Of a stretch of DNA of 64,000 nucleotides, positions 26,498-35,715 are shown piece by piece (position 1 is the first letter of the stretch; each line of letters begins with the position of its first letter). This DNA is from Kribbella kalugense (GTDB lineage: Bacteria > Actinomycetota > Actinomycetes > Propionibacteriales > Kribbellaceae), in NCBI RefSeq assembly GCF_004365875.1, contig NZ_SODF01000003.1, positions 83,805-147,804 on the forward strand. Reading direction: 5' to 3'. The notes beneath the pieces are model-generated. The model was not told the origin of the DNA and ran no database searches. It worked only from the letters and a program-made list of their open reading frames with translations. A program made the translations under genes and the position numbers.

Positions 26498-26509
26498 ACC
26501 ATCGATGGT
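26498..26509. promoter_or_regulatory. Palindrome ACCATCGATGGT upstream of the SGNH hydrolase gene
   Basis: A perfect 12-bp palindrome 78 bp before the likely GTG start, in the only intergenic space ahead of the gene. A role as operator is inferred from position alone. Confidence 0.35.
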
Positions 26510-26587
26510 TACCCGGGAGTACTTTGACGCCACGGTGATCTGGTGGGGGTCCTGACGATCACCGAAGTCCGGCGAGAGGCACTTCCG

Positions 26588-27835
26588 GTGAAGATTCCGC
26601 CCCGTCCACTCCCTCCCCGTCCACTCCCTCCTTGGCGTCGAACTCCTTGGCGTCGAGTGACCGCAGCAACCCTCCTACTCTCCCTGACCGGGCTCGGCCT
26701 GGTCGCTTCCCCGGCGCACGCCGACGGTCCCGGCTCGGGTACGCCGTACGTCGTCACGGTCGGGGACTCGTACATCTCGGGCGAGGCCGGCCGCTGGGCC
26801 GGAAGCTCGAACGACTCCGAAGCACCGGCCGACGCGCTCGGTGCGCACGCGTACCACGACAACGCGGACCACACCGCCGAGCAGATCGCCCGGTGCCACC
26901 GCAGCCAGTCGGCCGAGGCGTACATCGGCGGCGGGGTCGCGGGGCTCAACCTGGCCTGCTCCGGTGCAAGCACCCAGACCAGCACCGGCGACTACTTCAA
27001 GCCGGGCCTCGACTTCTACGACGACGGCGCCGGCAACCTCGGCCAGGCGAAGATGCTGCAGCAGTTCGCCGCGGGCCACAACGTGAAGCAGGTCGTCGTC
27101 TCGATCGGCGGCAACGACTTCAACTTCGCGTCGGTCGTCACCCAGTGCGTGCAGGACTTCCTGCTGTCACCGTCCTGGGATCCCGACTACTGCAAGGACG
27201 ACTCGTCCGTCGTCGCCAACTTCACCTCCGCGAACATCACAACGGTCCGAGCCAAGATCGCGACCGCGTTCCAGAACATCCGCACCGCGATGAGAAACGC
27301 CGGGTACGGCGACACCGCGTGGAACCTCGTCGTACAGACGTACCCGTCGCCGATCCCGTCCTCCAGTGGGTTCCGGTACAGCCAGAGCGGTTACACCCGG
27401 CAGAGCACCGGCGGCTGCGGCTTCTGGAACGCGGACGCCGACTGGGCGAACAGCACCGCGCTCGTCACGATCAACAACACCGTCCGCGACGCGATCGGCC
27501 AGTCCGGCCTGGCCAACGCCCGTCTGCTCGAACTCCAGTCCGCGTTCAACGGACGCCGCCTGTGTGAGAACACGGTCGGCCTGTACGAGGAAGTCGGCCT
27601 GACCTCCTGGACCCAGCCCACCGCGGTCGACAAGACCGAGTGGATCAACCAGATCCGCACCGTCACCACGGTCGGCTCGGACTACTTCATCCAGGAGTCC
27701 CTCCACCCGAACTACTGGGCCCAGCTCGCGCTGCGCTCCTGCGTCCGCCAGACCTACACCCAGAACCGCGGCGGCACCTGCACCATCTCCGGCACCGGCC
27801 TCGTCAACGGCGAGCCGAGGATGTCACTCAACTAG
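26588..27835 (+). CDS. Secreted SGNH/GDSL-family hydrolase
   Basis: 415 residues. An Arg/Pro-rich n-region is followed by a hydrophobic signal segment (VTAATLLLSLTGLGLVAS) and cleavage near AHA-DG. The SGNH blocks are complete: VTVGDSYISGE (Ser), LACSGAST (Gly), SIGGNDFNF (Asn) and ESLHPNYWAQ (Asp/His-type end block). Six or more cysteines suggest disulfides, as in Streptomyces secreted lipases. I prefer GTG 26588 with AGAGG upstream; GTG 26543 is an alternative. The proline-rich start is built from short duplicated DNA words. Confidence 0.88.
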   Translation: MKIPPRPLPPRPLPPWRRTPWRRVTAATLLLSLTGLGLVASPAHADGPGSGTPYVVTVGDSYISGEAGRWAGSSNDSEAPADALGAHAYHDNADHTAEQIARCHRSQSAEAYIGGGVAGLNLACSGASTQTSTGDYFKPGLDFYDDGAGNLGQAKMLQQFAAGHNVKQVVVSIGGNDFNFASVVTQCVQDFLLSPSWDPDYCKDDSSVVANFTSANITTVRAKIATAFQNIRTAMRNAGYGDTAWNLVVQTYPSPIPSSSGFRYSQSGYTRQSTGGCGFWNADADWANSTALVTINNTVRDAIGQSGLANARLLELQSAFNGRRLCENTVGLYEEVGLTSWTQPTAVDKTEWINQIRTVTTVGSDYFIQESLHPNYWAQLALRSCVRQTYTQNRGGTCTISGTGLVNGEPRMSLN

Positions 27836-27848
27836 AGCAGGACATGAG

Positions 27849-27882
27849 CCGGCCGCCGCACCCCCGAAGGTGCGGCGGCCGG
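27849..27882. terminator. Strong bidirectional terminator hairpin
   Basis: A perfect 14-bp GC-rich stem (27849-27862 with 27869-27882) and 6-nt loop CCCGAA, followed on the plus strand by TTCTCTTC. It separates the convergent hydrolase and metalloprotease genes. Confidence 0.9.
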
Positions 27883-27897
27883 GTTCTCTTCAGTGCT

Positions 27898-30204
27898 TCA
27901 GCTCAGGTTCAGGCCCGTGTCGTCGATGACGAACGAGGTCTGGAGGGAGCTGTCCTCGGTGCCGGTGAAGCTGATCGACACCGTCTGGCCGGCGAACGAC
28001 GAGACGTTGAACGACTTGAGCGAGTATCCGCTCGCCTTGTTCAGGTTCGAGTACGTCGCCAGCGTGGTCGAGCCCGCCTTCACCGTCAGCTTGTCGTACT
28101 GCGTCGTGGTGGTGGTCTCAGCGGAGTCGATGTGCAGGTAGAACGACAGGGTCGCGCTGCACCCGGCCGGAATCGCCACCGACTGGCTCAGCGTGTCGGT
28201 GTGGGTGGTGCCGTAACCGTTCAGCCACGCCTTCCAGGAGCCGCCGTGTGCGGCCTGGGAGGCGGAGTTGTCGACCACTCCGGCCGACGCCGTCCACGGT
28301 GTCGCCGTACCGGTCTCGAAGCCCGGGTTACCGAGCTTCTGGCCGGAACAGGTGCTACCGCCACCGGAGACGGTGATGGTGAACGAGGTGCTGCCCGAAC
28401 CACCGGCACTCGCGGTCGCCGTTGCGGTGACGTTGAAGGTGCCGCTGGCGGTCGGGGTGCCGGACACGGTCCCGGTGGAGGAACCGAGGGTGACGCCGGC
28501 CGGCAGGCCGGTCGCCGACCAGGTGTACGGCGCGGTGCCACCGGTGGCCGACAGCGTGAACGACGGGAGCGCCGTACCGACGGTGCCGGTCTTGTTGCCC
28601 GGGTTGGTGACCGTGACGCCGCCGGTGCTGCTGCAGGTCGGGTCAGCCGACTGTGCCGGAACGCTGACCGCGTCCCACGCCGCCTTCACGGTGTTGAACT
28701 CGGTGCAGCTACCCGGGTACAGGTTCTTCGCAGCGGTCAGGGTCCAGGTCCGGTACTTCAGGTACGAGCTGCTGCTGGTCTTCATCAGCATCGCGTTGTA
28801 CATGATCTTGATGGCCTTCTGGATGCCCAGACCGGTCACAGACGAGCTGTTGCAGGTCGGGACGTTCGGCGAACCGCCACTGCCCTGGGAGAGCAGGACG
28901 AACCAGTGGTCGCCAGGACCGGCCGCGGCGTGCACCTCGGAGCCCGGGATCGAGCTCGAGTAGCAGTTCGGGTCGCCGACCGCCGACGGGTTGTACATGT
29001 TCCGGATCGGACCGCTGCCGACCAGGTTGACCTCTTCACCGACGAGGAAGTCCGGCGGGTCGTACGCCGCCGGCTGGTTGCTGTACCACTCGCTGGCCGC
29101 ACCGAACGTGTCGGCCACGAACTCCTGCGTGCCCGAACCCGAGATGCCACCCGGGGTGTGGTCGTCGATGCCGTGGCCCAGTTCGTGGCCCACGACGTCC
29201 AGCGAACCGATCCAGCCGCCGGCCGTGTTGTGACCGACCTGCACCTGCGTGCCGTCGTAGTACGCGTTCTCGTCGTCCAGGCCGACGCGGATCGGCCAGC
29301 CGCCGCCGCTGCCGTCGAAGCCGTTACGGCCGAGCCAGTCGGTCAGCATGTGCCGCTCGGTCTGAGCGGTGTACAGCGCGTCGACGCAGCCGGTTTCCTT
29401 GCTGGTGGCGTTGCCGTTGCCCCACAGGTCGTCCGGACCGGAGAACGTGGTGTTGTTCGCCGCGTCCTGGCAGGACAGGTTGGTGGTGTTCGGGTCCTTC
29501 AGCGAGAACGTGCTGCCGGAGTGCGTGGTGTCCAGGTGGACCGGGGGCGGTCCGCTGTACGCCGCCGTACCGTCACCGGCCATCACGTGCTCCTGCGTAC
29601 CGAGCACCTTGCCGCTCTGCGCGTCGACGTACACCGACAGGCTGGACGGCTCCTTGCCGCTGTTGCCACTGACCCGCGACTGCCAGGCGAGCTTCGGAGT
29701 GCCGTCGAGCGCGTAGACCGCCAGCGTCGGCTTGGTCGACGAGTCGACCACCTTCAGCTGCTTGTTCGCGGTCTTCTGTGCCGTCGCGGCCGTCACCTTG
29801 GCGGTCATCGACAGCTCGGGTACGGCGGTGGTCTGGGCTACCGAGGTGGACTTCACGGCCCCCTTGGCGTCGGTGACGACAACGAAGTCACCACCTACGA
29901 CCGGGAGACCCTTGTACGAGCGCACGTACGGGACGTACTGCAGGCCGGACGGCTCCGAGACCACCGACAGCGCGGTGAACTTGTCGTCCTTCGAGGCATG
30001 CAGGGCGCTCGGCCGGCCGGCGACCAGGGACGACGCGGAATCGACGGCGAACGCCTTCGACTGCGCCTGCGAGGGCCGGGGCGGGGGTGCCGCACTCGGC
30101 GCGGCACCTGCGGCCGACGTACCGAATCCGGCTAGTGCTGCCGCTGCGAGGCCGGTTAGCCCCAATACGACGGCAGGCTTACGAGAACGCTGGAACAAGA
30201 CCAT
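27898..30204 (-). CDS. Secreted M4 (thermolysin-family) metalloprotease with C-terminal binding domains
   Basis: 768 residues: signal peptide (VVLGLTGLAAAALAGFG), an FTP/PepSY propeptide (residues about 50-200), then the M4 catalytic domain with HELGH (H340, E341, H344), the third zinc ligand Glu in TQEFVADTFGA, and the active-site His in GPGDHWFVLL. A putative Ig/He_PIG domain follows (NPGNKTGTVGTALPSFTL), then a C-terminal jelly-roll-like domain (NPGFETGTATPW) probably binding surfaces or carbohydrate. The ATG at 30204 has AGGGA upstream. It is an extracellular protease, self-activated by propeptide cleavage in the known family. Confidence 0.93.
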   Translation of the reverse strand: MVLFQRSRKPAVVLGLTGLAAAALAGFGTSAAGAAPSAAPPPRPSQAQSKAFAVDSASSLVAGRPSALHASKDDKFTALSVVSEPSGLQYVPYVRSYKGLPVVGGDFVVVTDAKGAVKSTSVAQTTAVPELSMTAKVTAATAQKTANKQLKVVDSSTKPTLAVYALDGTPKLAWQSRVSGNSGKEPSSLSVYVDAQSGKVLGTQEHVMAGDGTAAYSGPPPVHLDTTHSGSTFSLKDPNTTNLSCQDAANNTTFSGPDDLWGNGNATSKETGCVDALYTAQTERHMLTDWLGRNGFDGSGGGWPIRVGLDDENAYYDGTQVQVGHNTAGGWIGSLDVVGHELGHGIDDHTPGGISGSGTQEFVADTFGAASEWYSNQPAAYDPPDFLVGEEVNLVGSGPIRNMYNPSAVGDPNCYSSSIPGSEVHAAAGPGDHWFVLLSQGSGGSPNVPTCNSSSVTGLGIQKAIKIMYNAMLMKTSSSSYLKYRTWTLTAAKNLYPGSCTEFNTVKAAWDAVSVPAQSADPTCSSTGGVTVTNPGNKTGTVGTALPSFTLSATGGTAPYTWSATGLPAGVTLGSSTGTVSGTPTASGTFNVTATATASAGGSGSTSFTITVSGGGSTCSGQKLGNPGFETGTATPWTASAGVVDNSASQAAHGGSWKAWLNGYGTTHTDTLSQSVAIPAGCSATLSFYLHIDSAETTTTTQYDKLTVKAGSTTLATYSNLNKASGYSLKSFNVSSFAGQTVSISFTGTEDSSLQTSFVIDDTGLNLS

Positions 30205-30677
30205 GGATGTGGTCCCTTCGCGAATACGGTGCTTTGGGCGGGTTGCGCCTCGCCGGACTGCAGGCGGTGCACCACTCCGCCTGGAACCTCCGGCCTACTC
30301 ATCGGGCCTGTTACTGGGCTCCCCCTTTTCATCCGGCCCCGATGCATCGCGCGGACGGACACTATGTCCGCGACCGACCCCGAGCAAGGCGCTACCGTGC
30401 CGTTGGCACCCGAAGGACAACTGACCGCGTTGTCATCGCTACTAACAGCTGACAAACCCGACCGGATCCTGAGATTTGTGACAACCGGAGGCCGTACGCC
30501 GGGAGGTCCGGGCCAGGGCGTAAGGAGGCTGTCGCGGAGGGTGGCGGTTGGGTACTGCCGGTGGTCTGGGGCGGGCTCGAATGGCAGAATCGCGCAGACG
30601 GGTTGGTGCCGCGGGGGTGCGACGTCCCGACGGCGGCACGACGGAACGCGATCAGGATGACGCCGGCTGGGGTGTGA
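30205..30677. other. Divergent intergenic region, 473 bp
   Basis: It lies between the protease gene and the FHA gene and must hold both promoters. Bases 30410-30490 are relatively AT-rich with several TTGTCA/TGACAA words, but I could not define a convincing -10/-35 pair. Reading frames here lack RBSs and recognisable products. Confidence 0.5.
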
Positions 30678-32579
30678 GTGGAAACCGAATTCGTGCTGTC
30701 GCTCGGCGAGCAGCAGTGGACGCTGCCGGCCGGGGCGGACACGTTCACCATCGGCCGCGCCTCGAACGCCGACATCCGGCTGCAGGCGGACGACCAGATC
30801 TCCCGCATCCACGCCCGCCTCACCCGCGATGCCACCACCTGGACCCTGCACGACGAGTCCCGCAACGGGACCGGTCTGAACGGACGGCGGATCACGGCGC
30901 CCACGCCACTCGGCAACGGCGACCGCATCCACATCGGCCGCTCAGTCCTCACCTTCCACAAATCCACCCTCCCCGACGCCACACCGGCCGCCCCCTACGT
31001 CCCGGAAGCCGACTTCCCGCCGTCTCCCGCCCCGCCGGTGGCGGCTCCCGCCCCGCCAGCCCCGTCAGCGCCTACAGGCCCCGCCGCAACCGATTTCGGC
31101 CCGGACGGCGCCCCCGAGGGTCCGCGGCCCAGCGGCGACGCTCCCGCTGGCCACGCTCGGACCGATCCCGCTCCCGCCGACGCCGATCCGGCCGCCAGCC
31201 CCGCTCCTGAGGGCCTGGGGGCAGCCGGTCGCGCTCCCGCGAGCCACGCTCGCACCAGTCCCGCGGGTCCCCCCGGTCCTGGTCCGGCGCCCGCCGATCC
31301 CGGTCCCGCCGACTTCGGGCCGGGCGGCACTTCCGACAGTCGGAGCGGTCCCGCTCCCACCGATCGCGGCCCAGGCGGCGGCGCTCCTGGGGGTGCGTCG
31401 GCTGAGTACGACGTACCGTATCCGCCGGCCGAGGAGCCGTGGGTGGCGGACGAGCCCGCGCCGGGCGGAGCGGCGTACGCGGAGGAGGCGGCGTACGACG
31501 ACTACGAGTCAGCGGGGACGTACGAGCCGGACGAGTCGGCGGCGCGGGCGGCCGGCGAGGGTGGGACGTGGGCGGCGTATCCGTCGGCGGACAACCCGGA
31601 GCCGGTTCGGTCGCCGTGGGAGATCTCCGAGCAGGTCCATCAGTCGGAGCCGAACTGGAACCAGTCGGACAGTTGGCCGGACGCGAGTCGAGGCGGCCTG
31701 ACCGATCGGCGCTTGCCCGGCTCTAACCGGCGTACCGGCGGAGCGGATCGCCGTACGCCGGAAGTAGGCCGGCCCCTCCCGGGCCCGGAGTCGGTGCAGC
31801 GCGTCGGAGCGGACCAAATCATCGGGGCGGACCAGCTCGTAGGCGCGGATCAGCTCGTCGGGTCAGATCCGGCGGCGAAGCATGACAGAGGCGAAAGTGA
31901 CGCCGTAGGGACCGTGCGGCTGCCGCGAGTCCTCGCCGTCGCCGCGGGTGTGATCGCCCTCGGGCTGATCGGCAACCTGATCGTCGCGTTCCTCACCGAC
32001 GGACCCGGCGGCGCGTTGCGCTGGTTGGTCCCGCCGGGGATCGCCCTGGTCGTCGCGATGGTGCTGGTGCTGCTCGACGCGGCGGCACCGAAGTACCACC
32101 GGCCCGGCCGGTTCGACGTATCCGTCCTCGTCGCGATCGTGGTCGTCCTCCTCGGCGTCGGCGTCGGCGGGTTCGTGCTGACCGCCGGAGTCGAGTACGT
32201 CGGCGGCTATCTGACCGGCAACGAATCCGGTGAGGACCGGCTGATCAAGCCCATCGCGAAGACCAACTCCGCCATCACGTTCACCGTCGAGAACGTCACG
32301 TACACCAGCCACTTCACCCGCGTCGAGGTCATGCTCGCGAACGGCGCCAAGCAGCCCGTCACCATCCCGATCGCCGGTACGACGTTCACCGCCGCCGACG
32401 GCACCGCTCTGCGTGCCGACACAGGCCGCAGCGGCTGGCCGAGCCGGGTCGCGGCCGGCGGCACCGAGCACGGCACGATCACGTTCAAGGGCCACCTGCC
32501 CGACAGCGCGAACACCGCCGTCCTCACCTTCAAGTCCGGCGATATCGGCGTCGCCGTCCCGGTCTCCCTGAGCAACTGA
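30678..32579 (+). CDS. FHA-domain membrane protein with long Pro/Ala linker
   Basis: 633 residues from GTG 30678. The FHA domain occupies residues about 20-95 (FTIGRASNADIRL; ISRIHARLTRD; DESRNGTGLNGRRI), with the Arg, Ser and Asn used for phosphothreonine binding. About 300 residues of Pro/Ala/Asp-rich disordered linker follow, including an acidic Tyr-containing part and repeats of GADQLV. Three transmembrane helices (about 415-505) then lead to an extracytoplasmic DUF4352-like beta domain. It probably couples Ser/Thr-kinase signalling to the envelope; no kinase gene is in the window. Confidence 0.85.
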   Translation: METEFVLSLGEQQWTLPAGADTFTIGRASNADIRLQADDQISRIHARLTRDATTWTLHDESRNGTGLNGRRITAPTPLGNGDRIHIGRSVLTFHKSTLPDATPAAPYVPEADFPPSPAPPVAAPAPPAPSAPTGPAATDFGPDGAPEGPRPSGDAPAGHARTDPAPADADPAASPAPEGLGAAGRAPASHARTSPAGPPGPGPAPADPGPADFGPGGTSDSRSGPAPTDRGPGGGAPGGASAEYDVPYPPAEEPWVADEPAPGGAAYAEEAAYDDYESAGTYEPDESAARAAGEGGTWAAYPSADNPEPVRSPWEISEQVHQSEPNWNQSDSWPDASRGGLTDRRLPGSNRRTGGADRRTPEVGRPLPGPESVQRVGADQIIGADQLVGADQLVGSDPAAKHDRGESDAVGTVRLPRVLAVAAGVIALGLIGNLIVAFLTDGPGGALRWLVPPGIALVVAMVLVLLDAAAPKYHRPGRFDVSVLVAIVVVLLGVGVGGFVLTAGVEYVGGYLTGNESGEDRLIKPIAKTNSAITFTVENVTYTSHFTRVEVMLANGAKQPVTIPIAGTTFTAADGTALRADTGRSGWPSRVAAGGTEHGTITFKGHLPDSANTAVLTFKSGDIGVAVPVSLSN

Positions 32580-32623
32580 CCTCGGCCGCACTACCGCCAC
32601 GGCAGACCCGCGTCCGCACTTAC

Positions 32624-32636
32624 ATCGAAAATTGAT
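32624..32636. promoter_or_regulatory. Candidate MarR operator
   Basis: ATCGAAAATTGAT is a near-perfect palindrome in an AT-rich patch 12 bp before the MarR GTG, where an autoregulatory site would be expected. Confidence 0.45.
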
Positions 32637-32648
32637 ATAGTCGCCGAC

Positions 32649-33071
32649 GTGGATGTCGACCGCCTGACCACCGTGATCGAGGACTTCAACACGATCTTCA
32701 TCCGGCTGCCGTCGGTGCGAAAGTTCAACTTCTCAACGCTTTCGGTGCTGCACACGCTCGATCGCAGAGGTCCGATACGGCTCACCGATCTGCTGGCGAC
32801 CGAGCAGTTGAAGCAGCCCGCTCTGACCAGCCTGGTCGCGAAGCTCGAGCAGGACGGCCTCCTCCAACGCCGCCCCGATCCCACCGACGGCCGGGCCAGC
32901 CTGATCTCGCTGACCCGATCGGGCCGGCAGATCGTCCGCTCCCGGCACGCGCACCGGGTCGCCAAGCTGACCCGCCTCGTCGACCAGCTGACCCCCGAGG
33001 AGCGCGCCGTACTCGCGGGCTCCGTCGACGTACTCAACCGCCTGACCGAACTCGCCGAGGAGACCCCATGA
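32649..33071 (+). CDS. MarR-family regulator
   Basis: 140 residues with the MarR winged helix (FSTLSVLHTLDRRGPIRL; TDLLATEQLKQPALTSLVAKL; QDGLLQRRPDPTDGRASLI), the last being the wing with its conserved DxR. The start is GTG 32649. Its stop overlaps the epoxide hydrolase ATG (ATGA), so regulator and enzyme are one unit, probably induced by a xenobiotic or aromatic ligand. Confidence 0.92.
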   Translation: MDVDRLTTVIEDFNTIFIRLPSVRKFNFSTLSVLHTLDRRGPIRLTDLLATEQLKQPALTSLVAKLEQDGLLQRRPDPTDGRASLISLTRSGRQIVRSRHAHRVAKLTRLVDQLTPEERAVLAGSVDVLNRLTELAEETP

Positions 33072-34258
33072 TTCCAACGCCTATTGACGTATCCGATGAA
33101 GTTCTCGACGATCTCCGCCGGCGCCTCAAGGCCACCAAATGGCCGCGCGACGACGGCAACGACGACGGCTTCTACGGCGTACGTCGTACCCGTCTGCAAC
33201 CACTCGTCGAGTACTGGGCCGATGGCTTCGACTGGCGCGCGGCCGAGCGAGCGATCAACGCTTACGACCACTACCGCGTCGACGTGGGCGGCGTACCGGT
33301 GCACTTCATGCACAAGCCCGGCGTCGGCCCGAACCCGATCCCGTTGATCCTGAGTCACGGCTGGCCGTGGACGTTCTGGCACTGGTCGAAGGTGATCGAC
33401 CCGCTCGCCGACCCCGCGTCGTACGGCGGTGATCCGGCGGACGCGTTCGACGTGATCGTCCCGTCGCTGCCCGGGTTCGGGTTCTCGACGCCGAGCCGCG
33501 CGGACATGAACTTCTGGAAGATCGCCGACGTCTGGCACGAACTGATGACGGGAGTCCTCGGCCACCCGAAGTACGCCGCGGCCGGTTGCGACGTCGGCGC
33601 GCTGGTGACGGGGCAGCTCGGGCACAAGTACGCCGACGAGCTGTACGGGATCCACATCGGCTCGGCGCTGAAGCTCGACTTCTTCAACGGCGACCGCGGG
33701 TGGGATCTCAGCGGCGGCAAGCCGATCCCACCTGGGCTGCCGCCGGAGATCCACGCCCGGATCCTCGAGCTCGAGCACCGCTTCGCGTCCCACCTGGCGG
33801 TGCACGTCCTGGACCCGAGCACGCTCGGTTTCGGTCTCGCCGACTCGCCCGCCGGCATGCTCGCGTGGATCCTGGAACGCTGGCAGAAGTGGGCCGAGAG
33901 CGATAAGACGTTCACCGACGACGACCTGCTCACCCACGCGACGATCTACTGGGCCGGCAACGCGATCGACACCTCGATCCGCACGTACGCCAACAACAAC
34001 CGCTACCCGTGGACGCCGTCGCACGACCGCACACCCGCGATCGAGGCTCCGACCGGCATCACGTTCGTCGGCCACGAGGACCCGCCCGGCGTGCACACCC
34101 CGGAGGAACGCGTCCAGAACTTCCTCGCCAGCGACCGCGCGCCTTGGTACAACCACGTCAACATCACCGCCCACCCGCGCGGCGGCCACTTCATCCCCTG
34201 GGAGGTCCCCACCGAGTGGACCACCGACCTCCGCCGCACCTTCCGCGACCTGCGCTGA
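33068..34258 (+). CDS. Epoxide hydrolase (EHN-type alpha/beta hydrolase)
   Basis: 396 residues. The N-terminal EHN domain (LDDLRRRLKATKWPRDDG) is followed by the alpha/beta hydrolase core: oxyanion motif HGWPWTFWHW and the nucleophile Asp near 175 in GCDVGALVT; the cap contains the Tyr donors and the C-terminal His lies in PRGGHFIPWE. It resembles microsomal-type epoxide hydrolases. There is no signal peptide. It is translationally coupled to the MarR regulator. Confidence 0.92.
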   Translation: MIPTPIDVSDEVLDDLRRRLKATKWPRDDGNDDGFYGVRRTRLQPLVEYWADGFDWRAAERAINAYDHYRVDVGGVPVHFMHKPGVGPNPIPLILSHGWPWTFWHWSKVIDPLADPASYGGDPADAFDVIVPSLPGFGFSTPSRADMNFWKIADVWHELMTGVLGHPKYAAAGCDVGALVTGQLGHKYADELYGIHIGSALKLDFFNGDRGWDLSGGKPIPPGLPPEIHARILELEHRFASHLAVHVLDPSTLGFGLADSPAGMLAWILERWQKWAESDKTFTDDDLLTHATIYWAGNAIDTSIRTYANNNRYPWTPSHDRTPAIEAPTGITFVGHEDPPGVHTPEERVQNFLASDRAPWYNHVNITAHPRGGHFIPWEVPTEWTTDLRRTFRDLR

Positions 34259-34281
34259 CGTACCTAAGAACGGGTAGTAGT

Positions 34282-34316
34282 CGCCTGAACGGTTGTTAGA
34301 CGCGGCCGTTCAGGCG
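34282..34316. terminator. Terminator hairpin between convergent genes
   Basis: A perfect 11-bp stem, CGCCTGAACGG (34282-34292) with 34306-34316, and a 13-nt loop. The right arm includes the stop codon of the minus-strand hydrolase gene. Confidence 0.75.
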
Positions 34317-35188
34317 GGGCGTACGACGGAATTCCGGACTACTACGTGTTCTTCGGTACGCATCCCGGACTGGCGTTCACCGCGGACCAGGTGGAGTCGG
34401 ATCTGCTGGGCGACCGTGTCCGGGGCGTTCTCGTCGGGGGCGTTGTGGTCGAGGCCGGGCAGGATGGTGTACTCCGCGCTCGGCAGGATCGCGGTGAGTT
34501 GCGGGAGTACGCCGGTCAGGTACGCGGGCGACTTCTCTCCACCGAGGAGAAGAGTCCGCGCAGCAATCCCGGCGTACCGGCTGCCGTCGGAGTCGAGCCG
34601 GGCGATCTCGCCGATCTCGGCCGGCGTCGTCGGCATCATCTCCCGGGTCTCCCGGCCACCGGAGCCGTTGAGCATCAGGAAAGAGATTGCCCAGAGCAAC
34701 GGTGCGGCCCGGAACGGCAGCAAATCGGTCCCTTTGAGGAACGTCGTCATCGCCGCCACCTGCCGCCCGTCATCGAGCTGCCGGGTGAACGTGTCCAGCC
34801 AGCTCGCATCGAACGATCCGTCGATGCTGACCCCGGGTTCGTAGGCGATCAGCGCATCCAGCGGCTGCCGCAGCCCCACGTGAAGCGCGATCAAACCGCC
34901 GTAGCTGTGCCCGAACACCACCCGTGCACCGGTCTCCGCGAGCACCGCGAGTACGTCGTCCGCCTCGGTCTCGATGCTGTACGCCGAACCGCGCGGACCA
35001 CTCGCCCCGCGACCACGCCGCTCGACCACGTGCACGGTATGAACCCCGGCCAACCCGCGCGCGAGCCTCTCGTAGTGATGCGCCCGTCGATTGTTCCCCG
35101 GAATCACCACCACACCCGGCCCGGCCCCGGTGCTCGAGACCTCGACGCCCGCGACCAGGCTCCGCTGCCAGTCCTCTGTCCGCCCCAT
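34310..35188 (-). CDS. Alpha/beta hydrolase
   Basis: 292 residues. The nucleophile elbow is VVFGHSYGGLIAL, an oxyanion region VVIPGNNRRAHHYERLARGL precedes it, and the probable catalytic His is in LPGLDHNAPDE. ATG 35188 follows GGGAGG. The protein is cytoplasmic; the substrate is unknown. It is a single gene, convergent with the epoxide hydrolase gene. Confidence 0.87.
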   Translation of the reverse strand: MGRTEDWQRSLVAGVEVSSTGAGPGVVVIPGNNRRAHHYERLARGLAGVHTVHVVERRGRGASGPRGSAYSIETEADDVLAVLAETGARVVFGHSYGGLIALHVGLRQPLDALIAYEPGVSIDGSFDASWLDTFTRQLDDGRQVAAMTTFLKGTDLLPFRAAPLLWAISFLMLNGSGGRETREMMPTTPAEIGEIARLDSDGSRYAGIAARTLLLGGEKSPAYLTGVLPQLTAILPSAEYTILPGLDHNAPDENAPDTVAQQIRLHLVRGERQSGMRTEEHVVVRNSVVRPA

Positions 35189-35672
35189 CCCCGACCTCCC
35201 TAGATCACACCCCTACGATGCCCAACGCCACTGTCACCCCTCTGTCTTCCCGCTGACACGACAAATTCCGGGATGCGACTCCGCCACCGGACAGCTTTCA
35301 CAGGCGTTCCGGTCACCCAACGTCATCACCCTGGCCCTCACAGTCGCCGCGGCCGCCAACGACCCCGAGCATCGGCCCACCGCCCCAATCACAGTCACCG
35401 CGATCAAGACCCTCACTACCGATGTGGGGAGGGTTTTGCACCCAGAACGGGCACAAATCCTCCCCGAGCTCCGATAGTCCCGCTCAGGGGCGGAGAAACC
35501 TGGGGGAAATGCGCTGCGAGGGGGCGAAACCCTCCACCGTCGCAGCTGGGCTCCCGCTGGGGGCGTCTGGGCGTGCACGCTCGCTGACCAGCTACCGCAG
35601 TTTCTGGCGTGGCGACTGGCTCGGTCTGACCAGAGAGGTGGCCAGGTGGTCGTTGACTGGTCCTGGAACGAC
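35189..35672. other. Intergenic region downstream of ssrA, 484 bp
   Basis: No frame here has an RBS and a recognisable product. It carries the palindromic repeat at 35426-35465 and otherwise no clear signal. Confidence 0.5.
35426..35465 (-). repeat. Dispersed hairpin element, copy 1
   Basis: On the minus strand it reads GGGGAGGATTTGTGCCCG then TTCTGGGTGCAAAACCCTCC, an imperfect palindrome with GGGGAGG/CCTCCCC outer arms. The same element, with a perfect stem, lies at 45072-45115 on the plus strand. Confidence 0.75.
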
Positions 35673-35709
35673 GAAGTGCCTGGTCAATGTTGCTCTGACC
35701 AGGCACTTC
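35673..35709 (-). terminator. ssrA terminator
   Basis: A perfect 14-bp stem, GAAGTGCCTGGTCA (35673-35686) with 35696-35709, and a 9-nt loop. It begins 7 bp beyond the tmRNA 3' end. Confidence 0.9.
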
Positions 35710-35715
35710 TCGAGG

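Noticed and set aside
27640..30135. 831-residue open frame on the plus strand across the M4 protease gene
   Set aside because: It is antisense to a protein with complete M4 motifs. Its product is Arg/Gly/Val-rich low complexity, typical of high-GC shadow frames.
35234..35578. 114-residue minus-strand frame downstream of ssrA
   Set aside because: No RBS and no family match. It crosses the palindromic repeat at 35426-35465, so coding is unlikely.
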